Assembly: GCF_016287535.1 (NCBI RefSeq)
Contig: NZ_JAEFAJ010000002.1
Coordinates: forward strand, 62,001-126,000
Reading direction: 5' to 3'
From: Ruminococcus sp.
Lineage (GTDB): Bacteria; Bacillota; Clostridia; Oscillospirales; Ruminococcaceae
Length of the DNA stretch: 64,000 nucleotides
The first letter of the stretch is position 1; every line of letters begins with the position of its first letter. The position numbers were made by a program, and so were the translations under genes. A model generated the notes under the pieces. It was not told the origin of the DNA and made no database searches. It saw only the letters and a program-made list of their open reading frames with translations. Below are positions 16,918 through 24,742 of the stretch, in pieces.

Positions 16918-17523
16918 TCAGTGTGTCAGTCTGCGCTTGCAGTAAGAACGTTTGCCGCACTTAGGGCAGGTGAGCTTTCTCTTTGTGATAGTATGAATGC
17001 CGAAAACATAGCTCTTTGCAGACGGTACGAAGCGTGTTCCACACTGTCTGCACTCATAGGTGCCTGCGCTGAGATCCGCCATGCAGGCAACAGCGATACC
17101 GCCTGCCATAACGATCACGGCTATTGCGATAAGCAGAATCCTCTGCCATGTTTCCATTTTCAATGTGCCTGCCACTAATATGATCGTAACGCTTGCAAGT
17201 ACTGCGATAGCGGCTGAAACAGCCGAAATGATTATTTTTCTGATGCTTTCTTCTTTTTCACGCATGATATCCATAATATTTTCCTCCGCTTTCTTCTTGT
17301 AGTCCTCGTCGGGGATACGCTCGCCCGTGAGGAGCTCGTTTACATTGATACCTAACTTTTCACAGAGGGGCAGCATAAGGGACACCTCCGGCATACCCTT
17401 GCCTGTTTCCCATTTGGAAACTGTCTTATCGCTGATAAGGAGTTCTTCAGCAAGCTGTTTCTGTGTAAGTCCTTTTTCTTTTCTCATCTGAGAGATGAAT
17501 TTACCGATCTTTACCTGATCCAT
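16918..17523 (-). CDS. Membrane-bound XRE-family regulator with zinc ribbon
   Basis: The 201-residue protein has an N-terminal XRE helix-turn-helix (LTQKQLAEELLISDKTVSKW, residues 19-38), two membrane segments near residues 95-150, and a C-terminal zinc ribbon with CRQCG and CPKCG. This build is common in Clostridia and suggests a membrane-tethered transcription factor. AGGAGG precedes the start. A perfect palindrome at 17573-17589 lies 50 bases upstream and could be its own operator. Confidence 0.85.
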   Translation of the reverse strand: MDQVKIGKFISQMRKEKGLTQKQLAEELLISDKTVSKWETGKGMPEVSLMLPLCEKLGINVNELLTGERIPDEDYKKKAEENIMDIMREKEESIRKIIISAVSAAIAVLASVTIILVAGTLKMETWQRILLIAIAVIVMAGGIAVACMADLSAGTYECRQCGTRFVPSAKSYVFGIHTITKRKLTCPKCGKRSYCKRRLTH

Positions 17524-17572
17524 TCATGTTTCCTCCTTTCTGAGAAAAGTGTATCATGCTGCGCAGGAAATG

Positions 17573-17589
17573 TACACCCACGGGGTGTA
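17573..17589. promoter_or_regulatory. Candidate operator upstream of the XRE regulator
   Basis: TACACCC-ACG-GGGTGTA is a perfect 7+3+7 palindrome in the upstream region of the XRE gene, a spacing and size typical of such regulators. Autoregulation is inferred. Confidence 0.5.
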
Positions 17590-17644
17590 GAATTATGATG
17601 AAAAGCGGAGTCTACGCATCGTAGAGTGCGGAATATCGCAAAAA

Positions 17645-17734
17645 GTTGAGAGTTTAGAGTTGAGAGTTGAAAAAGCTGCTCTTGACAGCGGAGGGTATCA
17701 AAAACTCTCAACTCTCCACTTTCAACTCTCAACT
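17645..17734. repeat. Gene-less inverted heptamer element (GTTGAGA family)
   Basis: The left arm is GTTGAGA GTTTAGA GTTGAGA GTTGAAA; the right arm reads the complementary heptamers AACTCTC AACTCTC CACTTTC AACTCTC. About 30 bases separate the arms, so the whole folds into one hairpin. It starts about 20 bases after the purB stop and has no open frame. It resembles the arms of the cassette at 56465-56932 without its gene. Confidence 0.85.
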
Positions 17735-17753
17735 GAGCAGCCGAAGGCTTCGC

Positions 17754-19193
17754 TCAATTCTTCATTTCAAAGCTTTCGCCGAGAACGTCCTTGTTTGCGT
17801 CGAGTATGGGCTTTATGCACTCGGCAAGGAATTCGTCCACCTGCTGTGAGCTTCTGCCTGTGTAGTTCTCAGGCTTGAGAACTGCGTCAAGCTCCTCCTT
17901 TGTTACCATGAACATAGGATCGGCTTCGATGAGCTCGCAGAGATTGTTGTCGAGACCCCTGACCTTTACATTGGCGCCTGCCTCCATGGAGTAGTCCATG
18001 ATACGGTCGTGGAGCTCCTGACGGTTTCCGCCCTTCTTTACGGCGTCCATCATGATGTTCTCGCTTGCCATGAAGGGAAGCTCCGCCATAACGCGGCGGC
18101 GTATCATTTCGGGGTAAACAACGATACCGTTTGTAACATTGAGCATTATGTTGAGTATAGCGTCAACGCCGAGGAAAGCCTCTGCTACGCTGATACGCTT
18201 GTTTGCGGAGTCATCGAGAGTCCTCTCGAACCACTGTGTGCCCGCTGTGAACGCAGGGTTGAGGCTGTCTATCATCACGTAACGCGCAAGAGAGGTTATT
18301 CTCTCACAGCGCATGGGATTGCGCTTGTAAGCCATCGCGGACGAGCCTATCTGCTTCTTTTCACGGGGCTCCTCCATTTCCTTGAAGGACTGGAGTATAC
18401 GCATATCGTTGGAGAATTTGCTTGCGGACTGAGCTATGTCGCTGAGAAGCTCCAGCACCTTTGAGTCGACCTTGCGTGAGTAGGTCTGACCGGATACGGG
18501 AACTACCGCGTCGAAGCCCATTTCCTCCGCTATCATCTGCTCCAGCTTCTTGATCTTATCGGTATCGCCCTCGAAAAGCTCCATGAATGAAGCCTGAGTG
18601 CCTGTTGTACCCTTCGAGCCGAGGAGCTTCAGTGTGGACATACGGTATTCAAGGTCCTGAAAGTCCATGAGGAGCTCATTGAGCCAGAGAGTAGCCCTCT
18701 TGCCCACTGTGGTGAGCTGAGCGGGCTGCAGATGGGTATAAGCAAGGCAGGGGAGATTTTTGTACTCGTCTGCGAACTTTGCAAGGTTGTTCATTACATT
18801 GAGAAGCTTTCTGCGCACTACTTTAAGAGCGTCACGCATGATGATGACGTCGGTATTATCGCCTACATAGCATGAAGTCGCGCCGAGGTGTATGATACCT
18901 GCCGCATCGGGACAAGCCTGTCCGTATGTAAATACATGAGCCATAACATCGTGGCGTGTTATTTTTTCACGTTCAGCTGCCATTTCGTAGTCCACATCGT
19001 TTATATGCTCCTCAAGCTGCTTCACCTGAGCCTCTGTTACCGGCAGACCCAGCTTCATCTCGGCTCTCGCAAGAGCCACCCAGAGCTTTCTCCATGTGGT
19101 GAACTTCTTATCCGCGGAGAAAATGTACTGCATTTCCTCACTTGCGTAACGTGTACAGAATGGGCTTTCATAGCTGTTGATATTACTGCTCAT
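17754..19193 (-). CDS. purB: Adenylosuccinate lyase
   Basis: PurB removes fumarate from adenylosuccinate and from SAICAR in purine synthesis. The 479-residue protein is of the long type similar to the animal enzyme. It carries the fumarase-superfamily signature GSSAMAYKRNPMRCERI near residue 287 and HLGATSCYVGDNTD near residue 101. It is monocistronic, with a strong promoter about 165 bases upstream and a structured leader. The heptamer hairpin lies just after its stop. Confidence 0.96.
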   Translation of the reverse strand: MSSNINSYESPFCTRYASEEMQYIFSADKKFTTWRKLWVALARAEMKLGLPVTEAQVKQLEEHINDVDYEMAAEREKITRHDVMAHVFTYGQACPDAAGIIHLGATSCYVGDNTDVIIMRDALKVVRRKLLNVMNNLAKFADEYKNLPCLAYTHLQPAQLTTVGKRATLWLNELLMDFQDLEYRMSTLKLLGSKGTTGTQASFMELFEGDTDKIKKLEQMIAEEMGFDAVVPVSGQTYSRKVDSKVLELLSDIAQSASKFSNDMRILQSFKEMEEPREKKQIGSSAMAYKRNPMRCERITSLARYVMIDSLNPAFTAGTQWFERTLDDSANKRISVAEAFLGVDAILNIMLNVTNGIVVYPEMIRRRVMAELPFMASENIMMDAVKKGGNRQELHDRIMDYSMEAGANVKVRGLDNNLCELIEADPMFMVTKEELDAVLKPENYTGRSSQQVDEFLAECIKPILDANKDVLGESFEMKN

Positions 19194-19350
19194 TTGAAAC
19201 TTACTCCTTTAAAATGAAAATTGATGTGCGCTTTAAGCGCAAAGGATATCAATCAGTATACCGCGCAAATTCTGTGTCTTTTAAGAAATTTGCGCCCCCA
19301 CCGAACGAAGTTCGGGGCAATAACCGCCTTACGGCGGTTATTGAGGATAT
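19194..19350 (-). promoter_or_regulatory. Structured 5' leader of purB
   Basis: Directly after the predicted start site the RNA forms AATAACCGCC-GTAA-GGCGGTTATT, a perfect ten-base hairpin. It is followed by CCCCgAAC-ttc-GTTcGG and TTTGCGCTTAAAGCGCA. No purine riboswitch core was recognised and no T tract follows the hairpins. The role may be stability or protein binding. Confidence 0.45.
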
Positions 19351-19354
19351 ACTA

Positions 19355-19383
19355 ATTATATCATCATAAATCTTTCGTGTCAA
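19355..19383 (-). promoter_or_regulatory. Consensus sigma-A promoter of purB
   Basis: TTGACA, 17 bases, TATAAT on the minus strand: a perfect match to consensus. Confidence 0.93.
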
Positions 19384-19384
19384 C

Positions 19385-19410
19385 AAAAAAGGCGGCTGAG
19401 AGCCGCCTTA
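19385..19410 (-). terminator. Terminator of the FHA/PP2C operon
   Basis: AAGGCGGCT and AGCCGCCTT form a nine-base stem with a three-base loop; six T follow on the minus strand. It closes the operon ending at 19445. Confidence 0.93.
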
Positions 19411-19444
19411 GTTTTAATGAAATTCTGCCTGATTTCTGTGTAAA

Positions 19445-20125
19445 TTACACATCATCCATAAAGTTGTTTCTGTAATCGTCGATATACTCATCGATCTCAT
19501 CGTCGGGAGCCGTAAGCTCCGACATTGAATCCGAAGCGCTTTTTTTGAGCCTTTCAAATTCAGTCTGATAAGGGTCCTTTATAGCTGCCTGCTTTCTGTC
19601 CATGTCCTGGTCGTAGAAGCGCTCGCTGAAATGCGGGAACCCGTCTGCTTCTTCAAGCCTGTGGTAAACAATGTTCGCTGCCATGTTTATAACAACGATC
19701 ACAAGTATGACGGCGAGCAGAAACAGGTGTATTTTAAAAGTATAGCCTATGGAATCGAATTTGAAGTATTTCAGGTATTCGCCTTTGGCGTAGTGCCTGA
19801 ACACTCCGAGTATGAGCTGATTGACCACAGCTGTGATGCCGACGAATATTACGAACAGATCCCGTTTTCGGTATGCCGCCTGCCATGCGCAGTATATACT
19901 CAGCGAGTAGACTATAAAGCTCTCAAATGTCAGGAATATGGTATCTTCCGCAAAAACGCTGCCGAGCATAAGAAAGAATGAAAGCAGCGGAAAGAATGTC
20001 AGTGCGAAAAGATATGCTATGATAAGTCCTTTGTAGGTCTTGCTGCATTTGTTGAGCAGAGTGCGGTTGTGGGCGTACTCCTTCGCCTTTGCCTCCTGAT
20101 TGCGGTAAATATCGGATCTGTCCAT
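19445..20125 (-). CDS. Hypothetical four-helix membrane protein
   Basis: The 226-residue protein has a hydrophilic N-terminus, four membrane segments between residues about 33 and 158, and an acidic C-terminal tail (DDEIDEYIDDYRNNFMDDV). No family is recognised. AAAGGAG precedes the start. It is the last gene of the five-gene FHA/PP2C operon, 25 bases after its upstream neighbour, so it may be a target of the phosphatase or a kinase partner. Confidence 0.6.
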   Translation of the reverse strand: MDRSDIYRNQEAKAKEYAHNRTLLNKCSKTYKGLIIAYLFALTFFPLLSFFLMLGSVFAEDTIFLTFESFIVYSLSIYCAWQAAYRKRDLFVIFVGITAVVNQLILGVFRHYAKGEYLKYFKFDSIGYTFKIHLFLLAVILVIVVINMAANIVYHRLEEADGFPHFSERFYDQDMDRKQAAIKDPYQTEFERLKKSASDSMSELTAPDDEIDEYIDDYRNNFMDDV

Positions 20126-20150
20126 ATTAAACTCCTTTAAGAAGCTGATA

Positions 20151-20519
20151 TCAGTATTTTGAAGCCAGCATTTTTGCCATGAAGCAGTATACTATAGCAA
20201 TAGCGAGACTGATAACACCAGTGCTTTTCTCTTTGCTCAGCAAAAATGATACTATGACTATCACAAGCAGCAGCGCTGAGAGCTTGAAACAGAAATCATA
20301 GTTCTCTTTCAGACCGGCTATAGTCATGAATATAGCAATGCCAACCGGGATCAGTCCGAGGATTATGATCAGGACATTGAGACCGCTCATAGCGGCATCT
20401 GCACCTGTATGACCGGCTGCGCTCGAACTAATTATTGAGATATCACTGATGTTTGAGATAGCTACTAAACTGTAGCATACCAGCAATACTATGCTTGAGA
20501 CCTTAAAAACTGTTTTCAT
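20151..20519 (-). CDS. Hypothetical small membrane protein (122 aa)
   Basis: Four hydrophobic segments and short loops fill the 122-residue sequence; a loop around residue 35-45 is rich in Ser, Ala and Gly. No known domain was seen. TAGGAGG lies eight bases upstream. It belongs to the FHA/PP2C operon. Confidence 0.6.
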   Translation of the reverse strand: MKTVFKVSSIVLLVCYSLVAISNISDISIISSSAAGHTGADAAMSGLNVLIIILGLIPVGIAIFMTIAGLKENYDFCFKLSALLLVIVIVSFLLSKEKSTGVISLAIAIVYCFMAKMLASKY

Positions 20520-20592
20520 TTTGATTTTCCTCCTATATCATAAAAAAATATATATCAGACCGCCGCCTGCATGGAGAGCGGCAGGTATGACC

Positions 20593-20826
20593 CTATATCC
20601 TGTCGTCCGTGTGGACGATGACAATATTTTCAAGCAGCCTGAATCCCATTTCGGCTGCTGCTCCGGGTACTCCGCCCGGCAGCTTTATGCCTTTGTCCGC
20701 AGAGGCTGCTTCTTCCGCGGCAGCTTCCCTGCGTTCCTTTTTTATAATAATGGTCCACATTATTATATTTATTATAATGAACACCGCAGCGGCTGCTGCG
20801 ATGACGAGTATCTCTCCTGTAGTCAT
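20593..20826 (-). CDS. Hypothetical single-pass membrane protein (77 aa)
   Basis: Residues 6-28 form one membrane helix, followed by a KKERREAAAEEAAS charged stretch and a short C-terminal domain. AAAGGAGAGG precedes the ATG. Position between the PP2C gene and two membrane-protein genes suggests a small adaptor in the same system, but no function can be assigned. Confidence 0.6.
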   Translation of the reverse strand: MTTGEILVIAAAAAVFIIINIIMWTIIIKKERREAAAEEAASADKGIKLPGGVPGAAAEMGFRLLENIVIVHTDDRI

Positions 20827-20868
20827 GGTTCCTCTCCTTTGAAGCGTATAGCTGCGTTTGAAGGTGTG

Positions 20869-21636
20869 TCAGAATTCGGGACGGAACAGAGCGGCTGTAA
20901 TATTATCGTTTTCCTCTCTTGTCTTGACTGTGTCTATGAGCTGACGAAGCTTTTTCTGCATATCCGCTTTTGAAGCGGTGACGGCAGGCGACAGTTCCTC
21001 GAAAAGCTCCTTTTCGGTAAGGACGTGGCGGAAACCGTCCGAGCATATCATATAGTTCGCGCCGCTTTCGAGGTCGCCGAGCTTGACCTCCGGGAAGATA
21101 TCGGCGGTAACGCCTACACACTGTACGAGAGCGTTCCTGCGGGGGTCTGTCTTAGCCTCCTCGGGAGTCATTCTTCCGCTTTTTACTTCGCGGTTCACGA
21201 AGGTGTGGTCGTCGGTGAGCTGGCTGAGCTTGTCGGATATCTTGTAAATACGGGTATCGCCCACATGGAAGGTCATGAATTTTGAATCCACGGCTATTAT
21301 TCCGGTAGCGGTGGTGCCGAGCTGTATATCCTCGTGCATACCGTAGTCCACCATCATAGCGTTCAGCCTTCTCAGGCGGCTTATGACATTGTGTGCGGCT
21401 GCTTCCCAGTTCCAGTCCGGAAGCTCGAACGGGAACTCGCTGTCGAACCATTCCGCAAAGCTGCGTATGACCTCTGCGCTGGCGAGCTCTCCGCGGGAGA
21501 GACCTCCCATGCCGTCGCATACCAGTATAAGAGCGGCTTTCCCGCTGCCTGTTTCAGCAGTTTTGACGCATACGCTGTCCTGATTGATATATTTTGAGAT
21601 GCCTGCGTCTGTATCGCAGGCTGCGATGTATTCCAT
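20869..21636 (-). CDS. PP2C-family Ser/Thr protein phosphatase
   Basis: The 255-residue protein contains the metal-binding PP2C motifs: a start with QDSV, LVCDGMGGLSRGELAS near residue 37, HVGDTRIY near residue 125, CSDGFRHVLT near residue 199 and the final ENDNITAAL. It should dephosphorylate serine and threonine residues. The FHA gene directly upstream recognises phosphothreonine, so the two probably act on the same targets. No Ser/Thr kinase lies in the window. Confidence 0.92.
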   Translation of the reverse strand: MEYIAACDTDAGISKYINQDSVCVKTAETGSGKAALILVCDGMGGLSRGELASAEVIRSFAEWFDSEFPFELPDWNWEAAAHNVISRLRRLNAMMVDYGMHEDIQLGTTATGIIAVDSKFMTFHVGDTRIYKISDKLSQLTDDHTFVNREVKSGRMTPEEAKTDPRRNALVQCVGVTADIFPEVKLGDLESGANYMICSDGFRHVLTEKELFEELSPAVTASKADMQKKLRQLIDTVKTREENDNITAALFRPEF

Positions 21637-21644
21637 ACTGCATT

Positions 21645-22742
21645 CTACCTGTCTGTGAAATCGAATTCTTCGTTGGAAAGTTTGAGTACGTCGCCGTTCT
21701 TGAGTTTTATCTCCCTGTCGGGAATGACCGGCGTACCATTGATGTATGTTCTGTTGGTGGAGTTGTTATCCTCTATGAAGCATGAGCCGCTGCGTGTGTA
21801 TATAGTCGCGTGAAGCCGGCTCACTGTGCGGTTTTCAGTGATACAGAAGTCAACGCGGTCGCGTTCCTTGCCTATCCTGAAAACAGGCTTGTCGATATTT
21901 ACGGTGACCCCTGTTGAGCGTCTTGTAAGGGTGGGATAGCTCTGTTCTGTATGAGGTATCTCCTTTCTGACGAGCTCTGGGAGGCTCTGTTTCTTGTCCT
22001 CCTTTATAGCAGGTATCACCTTGGGCTCTGTTCTTTTTAAAACTGCAGCCGCAGGCTTTTCTGCCCGGGGCGGTGCGAAAATATGCGTATCTCCGCTGCT
22101 TTCGACAGGCGGTATCACCTTCGGCTTGCGCACAGGCTGCTGAGCAGCCTGTGAAGCGGGTCTGCTGAATTCGCTCCTGTCCGGGAGTGCGAAAAGCTCC
22201 GGAGCTTCACTGCGTATATAGTTCTTTGTTTCATATATGCTGAAAGCGGACTTGCTTATGACGAAATTCATAAAGCTGTCAATGTGGTCGTAGTCGTAGC
22301 GGGTGCTGTAATTTGCGTAGGTAGATATCCTGCGCAGACAGTTTACTATACCGTCGTTGGTGGTCTCGTTGTACCAGAGCGGGAGATAGAAAAGGTGTAT
22401 CTCTTTTGTATGCTGGTCTGCCGTGATGAAGTTCGGATCGAGAACGATGTTCTGCATATTGAAGCCGCACTTTTCGGCAACTTCGAGAATGTCGAGAAGA
22501 TTTGACACTATCCTGAAATACTGTTTCTTGTCGATACCGTTTTTCAGCACGTTTATCAGAGGTACTCCCTTGGCGCCTGTGAAGACCATTTTTCCGTCGG
22601 AAACAAGAGAGGGAACGAGCCAGCCCTTTATGCTGTTATCTATAAAATAACGGTATTCAGGCTCGTTGAGCATTTCGCTCCCCGTAAATCTGCACACGAT
22701 ACATACTTCATTGTTTTTTTCAGTAAATTTGAGCTTTGCCAC
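21645..22742 (-). CDS. DUF6382 and FHA domain protein
   Basis: The 365-residue protein has an N-terminal DUF6382-type domain (residues 1-175), a linker rich in proline and lysine, and a C-terminal FHA domain with the phosphothreonine-binding pattern FRIGKERDRVDF, NRTVSRLHATI and DNNSTNRTYINGT. The likely start is GTG at 22742, seven bases after AAAGGAG; the ATG at 22763 has no ribosome site. It opens the operon with the PP2C phosphatase. Confidence 0.85.
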   Translation of the reverse strand: MAKLKFTEKNNEVCIVCRFTGSEMLNEPEYRYFIDNSIKGWLVPSLVSDGKMVFTGAKGVPLINVLKNGIDKKQYFRIVSNLLDILEVAEKCGFNMQNIVLDPNFITADQHTKEIHLFYLPLWYNETTNDGIVNCLRRISTYANYSTRYDYDHIDSFMNFVISKSAFSIYETKNYIRSEAPELFALPDRSEFSRPASQAAQQPVRKPKVIPPVESSGDTHIFAPPRAEKPAAAVLKRTEPKVIPAIKEDKKQSLPELVRKEIPHTEQSYPTLTRRSTGVTVNIDKPVFRIGKERDRVDFCITENRTVSRLHATIYTRSGSCFIEDNNSTNRTYINGTPVIPDREIKLKNGDVLKLSNEEFDFTDR

Positions 22743-22773
22743 GTTACCACTCCTTTCGGTCATTCTGCAATAT

Positions 22774-22802
22774 ATTATACAATATAATTATTACAAAGTC
22801 AA
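22774..22802 (-). promoter_or_regulatory. Sigma-A promoter of the FHA/PP2C operon
   Basis: TTGACT, 17 bases, TATAAT on the minus strand, 32 bases before the GTG start. Confidence 0.88.
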
Positions 22803-22845
22803 GATGATCGGAGCAGCAGCTGTGCAAAGCAACGCACAAAAGAAA

Positions 22846-22868
22846 CAGCCCCGTTTTTCACGGGGCTG
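22846..22868 (-). terminator. Terminator of the peptidoglycan-binding protein gene
   Basis: CAGCCCCG and CGGGGCTG pair with a seven-base loop, followed by a T-rich run on the minus strand. Confidence 0.88.
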
Positions 22869-22899
22869 TGTGTCAGATAGCAAAGCGGCTGATTTGAAA

Positions 22900-23553
22900 T
22901 CAGAGAACTGATTTCATTTTTGCAAGAGATTTAGGACCAAATATTCCGTCTACATCTTTTAAGCCGAATCTCTTTTGGAATGCTTTAACAGCTGCTACGG
23001 TCTTAGCGCCATATTTACCGTCAACTTCAAGATAATGATTACTTATATAGCGACCGTCTCTGGAACCGAAAAAGATCAGTTTGTTGATCGCGCACTGTAA
23101 CCAGCGAACTGATGAACCGCTGCTTCCCTTTTTGAGTGTTGTTGTAGGTACGTTATAATTATTATATGCATATAATGCGTTGGTTATAGGCAATGCATTT
23201 CTCATTACTGTACGGGATTCTTTACCAAAGATACCGTCTGCGTCTATTGAATATTTTCTCTGAAAAGCTATAACAGCTTTTTGGGTTTTCTCGCCAAAGG
23301 CACCGTCAACATCAAGCTTTGATGTGTTTAATTTGTGTCCGTAGCTGTCGCCCTTAATGATCAGGTAATTGAGCGCGCACTGCAGCCATGATACCGTATC
23401 ACCTTTGCTTCCCACAGAAAGAGTTGTTGTAGGCTGATTGTGATTCCAGTAATCTGTAGAGTTATTTGCTGCAAAAGCAGACATAGGAAGTACAGAGATA
23501 AGCATTATTAAGCTTACAAAGATCGTGATAAAGCTTTTAGTGAATTTTTTCAT
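22900..23553 (-). CDS. Secreted protein with two peptidoglycan-binding domains
   Basis: A signal peptide ending at MSAFA-A (about residue 29) precedes two tandem PG_binding_1 domains of about 75 residues each. Each has a W-LQ-A-N start and a VDG-FG-KT-AV-AFQ core. No catalytic domain is attached. It probably binds cell-wall glycan and may modulate a hydrolase made elsewhere. The gene is monocistronic, with its own terminator and GGAGG site, and is more AT-rich than its neighbours. Confidence 0.85.
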   Translation of the reverse strand: MKKFTKSFITIFVSLIMLISVLPMSAFAANNSTDYWNHNQPTTTLSVGSKGDTVSWLQCALNYLIIKGDSYGHKLNTSKLDVDGAFGEKTQKAVIAFQRKYSIDADGIFGKESRTVMRNALPITNALYAYNNYNVPTTTLKKGSSGSSVRWLQCAINKLIFFGSRDGRYISNHYLEVDGKYGAKTVAAVKAFQKRFGLKDVDGIFGPKSLAKMKSVL

Positions 23554-23742
23554 TTTTAATTCCTCCGTTGTTATAATAATAGTAGTTCGATAAATACTGA
23601 TAACGAATATTGTAAATATAAAACCGCCCTGATCTGAAAGTATGTTAACAGCATTACCTTAAATATATTATCATTGCAAAAGCAAAAAGTCAATATTAAT
23701 AGTAAAATAACATACAAACATAATAAATGTTTAAACAAAGAA

Positions 23743-23764
23743 AGACCGCCCCTGAGGACGGTCT
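23743..23764 (-). terminator. Terminator of secDF
   Basis: AGACCG and CGGTCT pair around a short loop just after the secF stop, with TTTCTTT following on the minus strand. Confidence 0.75.
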
Positions 23765-23770
23765 GTGATA

Positions 23771-24742
23771 TTACTTTGATTTCTTTTTCTTTGCGTCGTT
23801 CTTGTTCTTCCACCATGACCATGTTACAGGCGCAACGAAGAGTGACGAGAACGTACCTGAGATAAGACCCATCATAAGCGGTACAGAGAAGCTGAGCAGC
23901 GACTTGTAGCCTGTTACAAGAACAACTATGGTGATTACGAGCATAGTACCGATAGTTGTTACAGAAGTTCTGATAGAACGTGTAAGTGACTGTGTACAGC
24001 TTACGTTGATAAGCTCATTGAGTGAAGCCTTTGGCATAAGGTTGCGGTTCTCTCTGATTCTGTCGTAAATAACGATGGTGTTGTTGATGGAGTAACCGAG
24101 GATAGTAAGGATAACCGCAACGATGTTTGAGTCGATGCTGAAACCGCATACTACAGTAGTTGTGAACGCTACGAAGATATCGAGGCAGAGCGCGAAGATA
24201 GAGCATACGCCTGCGGACCAGCCGCCGATATTTCTGAATCTTACAGCAATATAGATGATAACAATGAATGCTGCAAAGAGCACCGCGATAAAGCATTTGA
24301 GCAGGAATTCACGGCCCGAAGATGGGTTAACATCGTTTGAATCGTAGATAACGAGGTCGTTTGAAGCAAACTTCTCTCTCAGAGCTGTTGTGAGCTCTGT
24401 CTGTCTGTCGGCTGTAAGTCCCTCATCGGAGGTAAAGGAGATAGTTATCTGCTTTCCGCCGGAGTCAAGGCTCTCACCGGTTCTTGCCGTAACAGTTGAG
24501 CCTACAATTTCCTTTACAGCGTCAACAACTTCATTGGTATTGATATCGCCCTGATAGGTGTAGGTTATGAGCGTACCGCCCTTGAACTCGATAGCGAGGT
24601 GTATGCCTCTGATTATCGCACCTGCGATGAATACCACGAGAACAGTGATTACGACGCCGAGGATAAGCCTTTTCTTTGAACAGAAGTCATATACCTTTGC
24701 GGGAGTGCTTACGTTTTCCTTCTGAGTAGTATTCTTGCTCAT
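23771..24742 (-). CDS. secF: Protein translocase subunit SecF
   Basis: SecF with SecD uses the proton gradient to pull translocated proteins from SecYEG. The 323-residue protein has six membrane segments; the SecD/SecF signature AIEFKGGT lies just after the first helix, and the conserved VILTILGYSINNTIVIYDRI lies near residue 220. Its start overlaps the secD stop by four bases. Confidence 0.96.
   Translation of the reverse strand: MSKNTTQKENVSTPAKVYDFCSKKRLILGVVITVLVVFIAGAIIRGIHLAIEFKGGTLITYTYQGDINTNEVVDAVKEIVGSTVTARTGESLDSGGKQITISFTSDEGLTADRQTELTTALREKFASNDLVIYDSNDVNPSSGREFLLKCFIAVLFAAFIVIIYIAVRFRNIGGWSAGVCSIFALCLDIFVAFTTTVVCGFSIDSNIVAVILTILGYSINNTIVIYDRIRENRNLMPKASLNELINVSCTQSLTRSIRTSVTTIGTMLVITIVVLVTGYKSLLSFSVPLMMGLISGTFSSLFVAPVTWSWWKNKNDAKKKKSK

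Noticed and set aside
20491-20973. 160-codon plus-strand ORF across the PP2C operon
   Set aside because: Antisense to two genes, with shadow-type composition.
23571-23822. 83-codon minus-strand ORF between secF and the peptidoglycan-binding protein
   Set aside because: It overlaps secF in another frame and the secDF terminator; start signals are absent.
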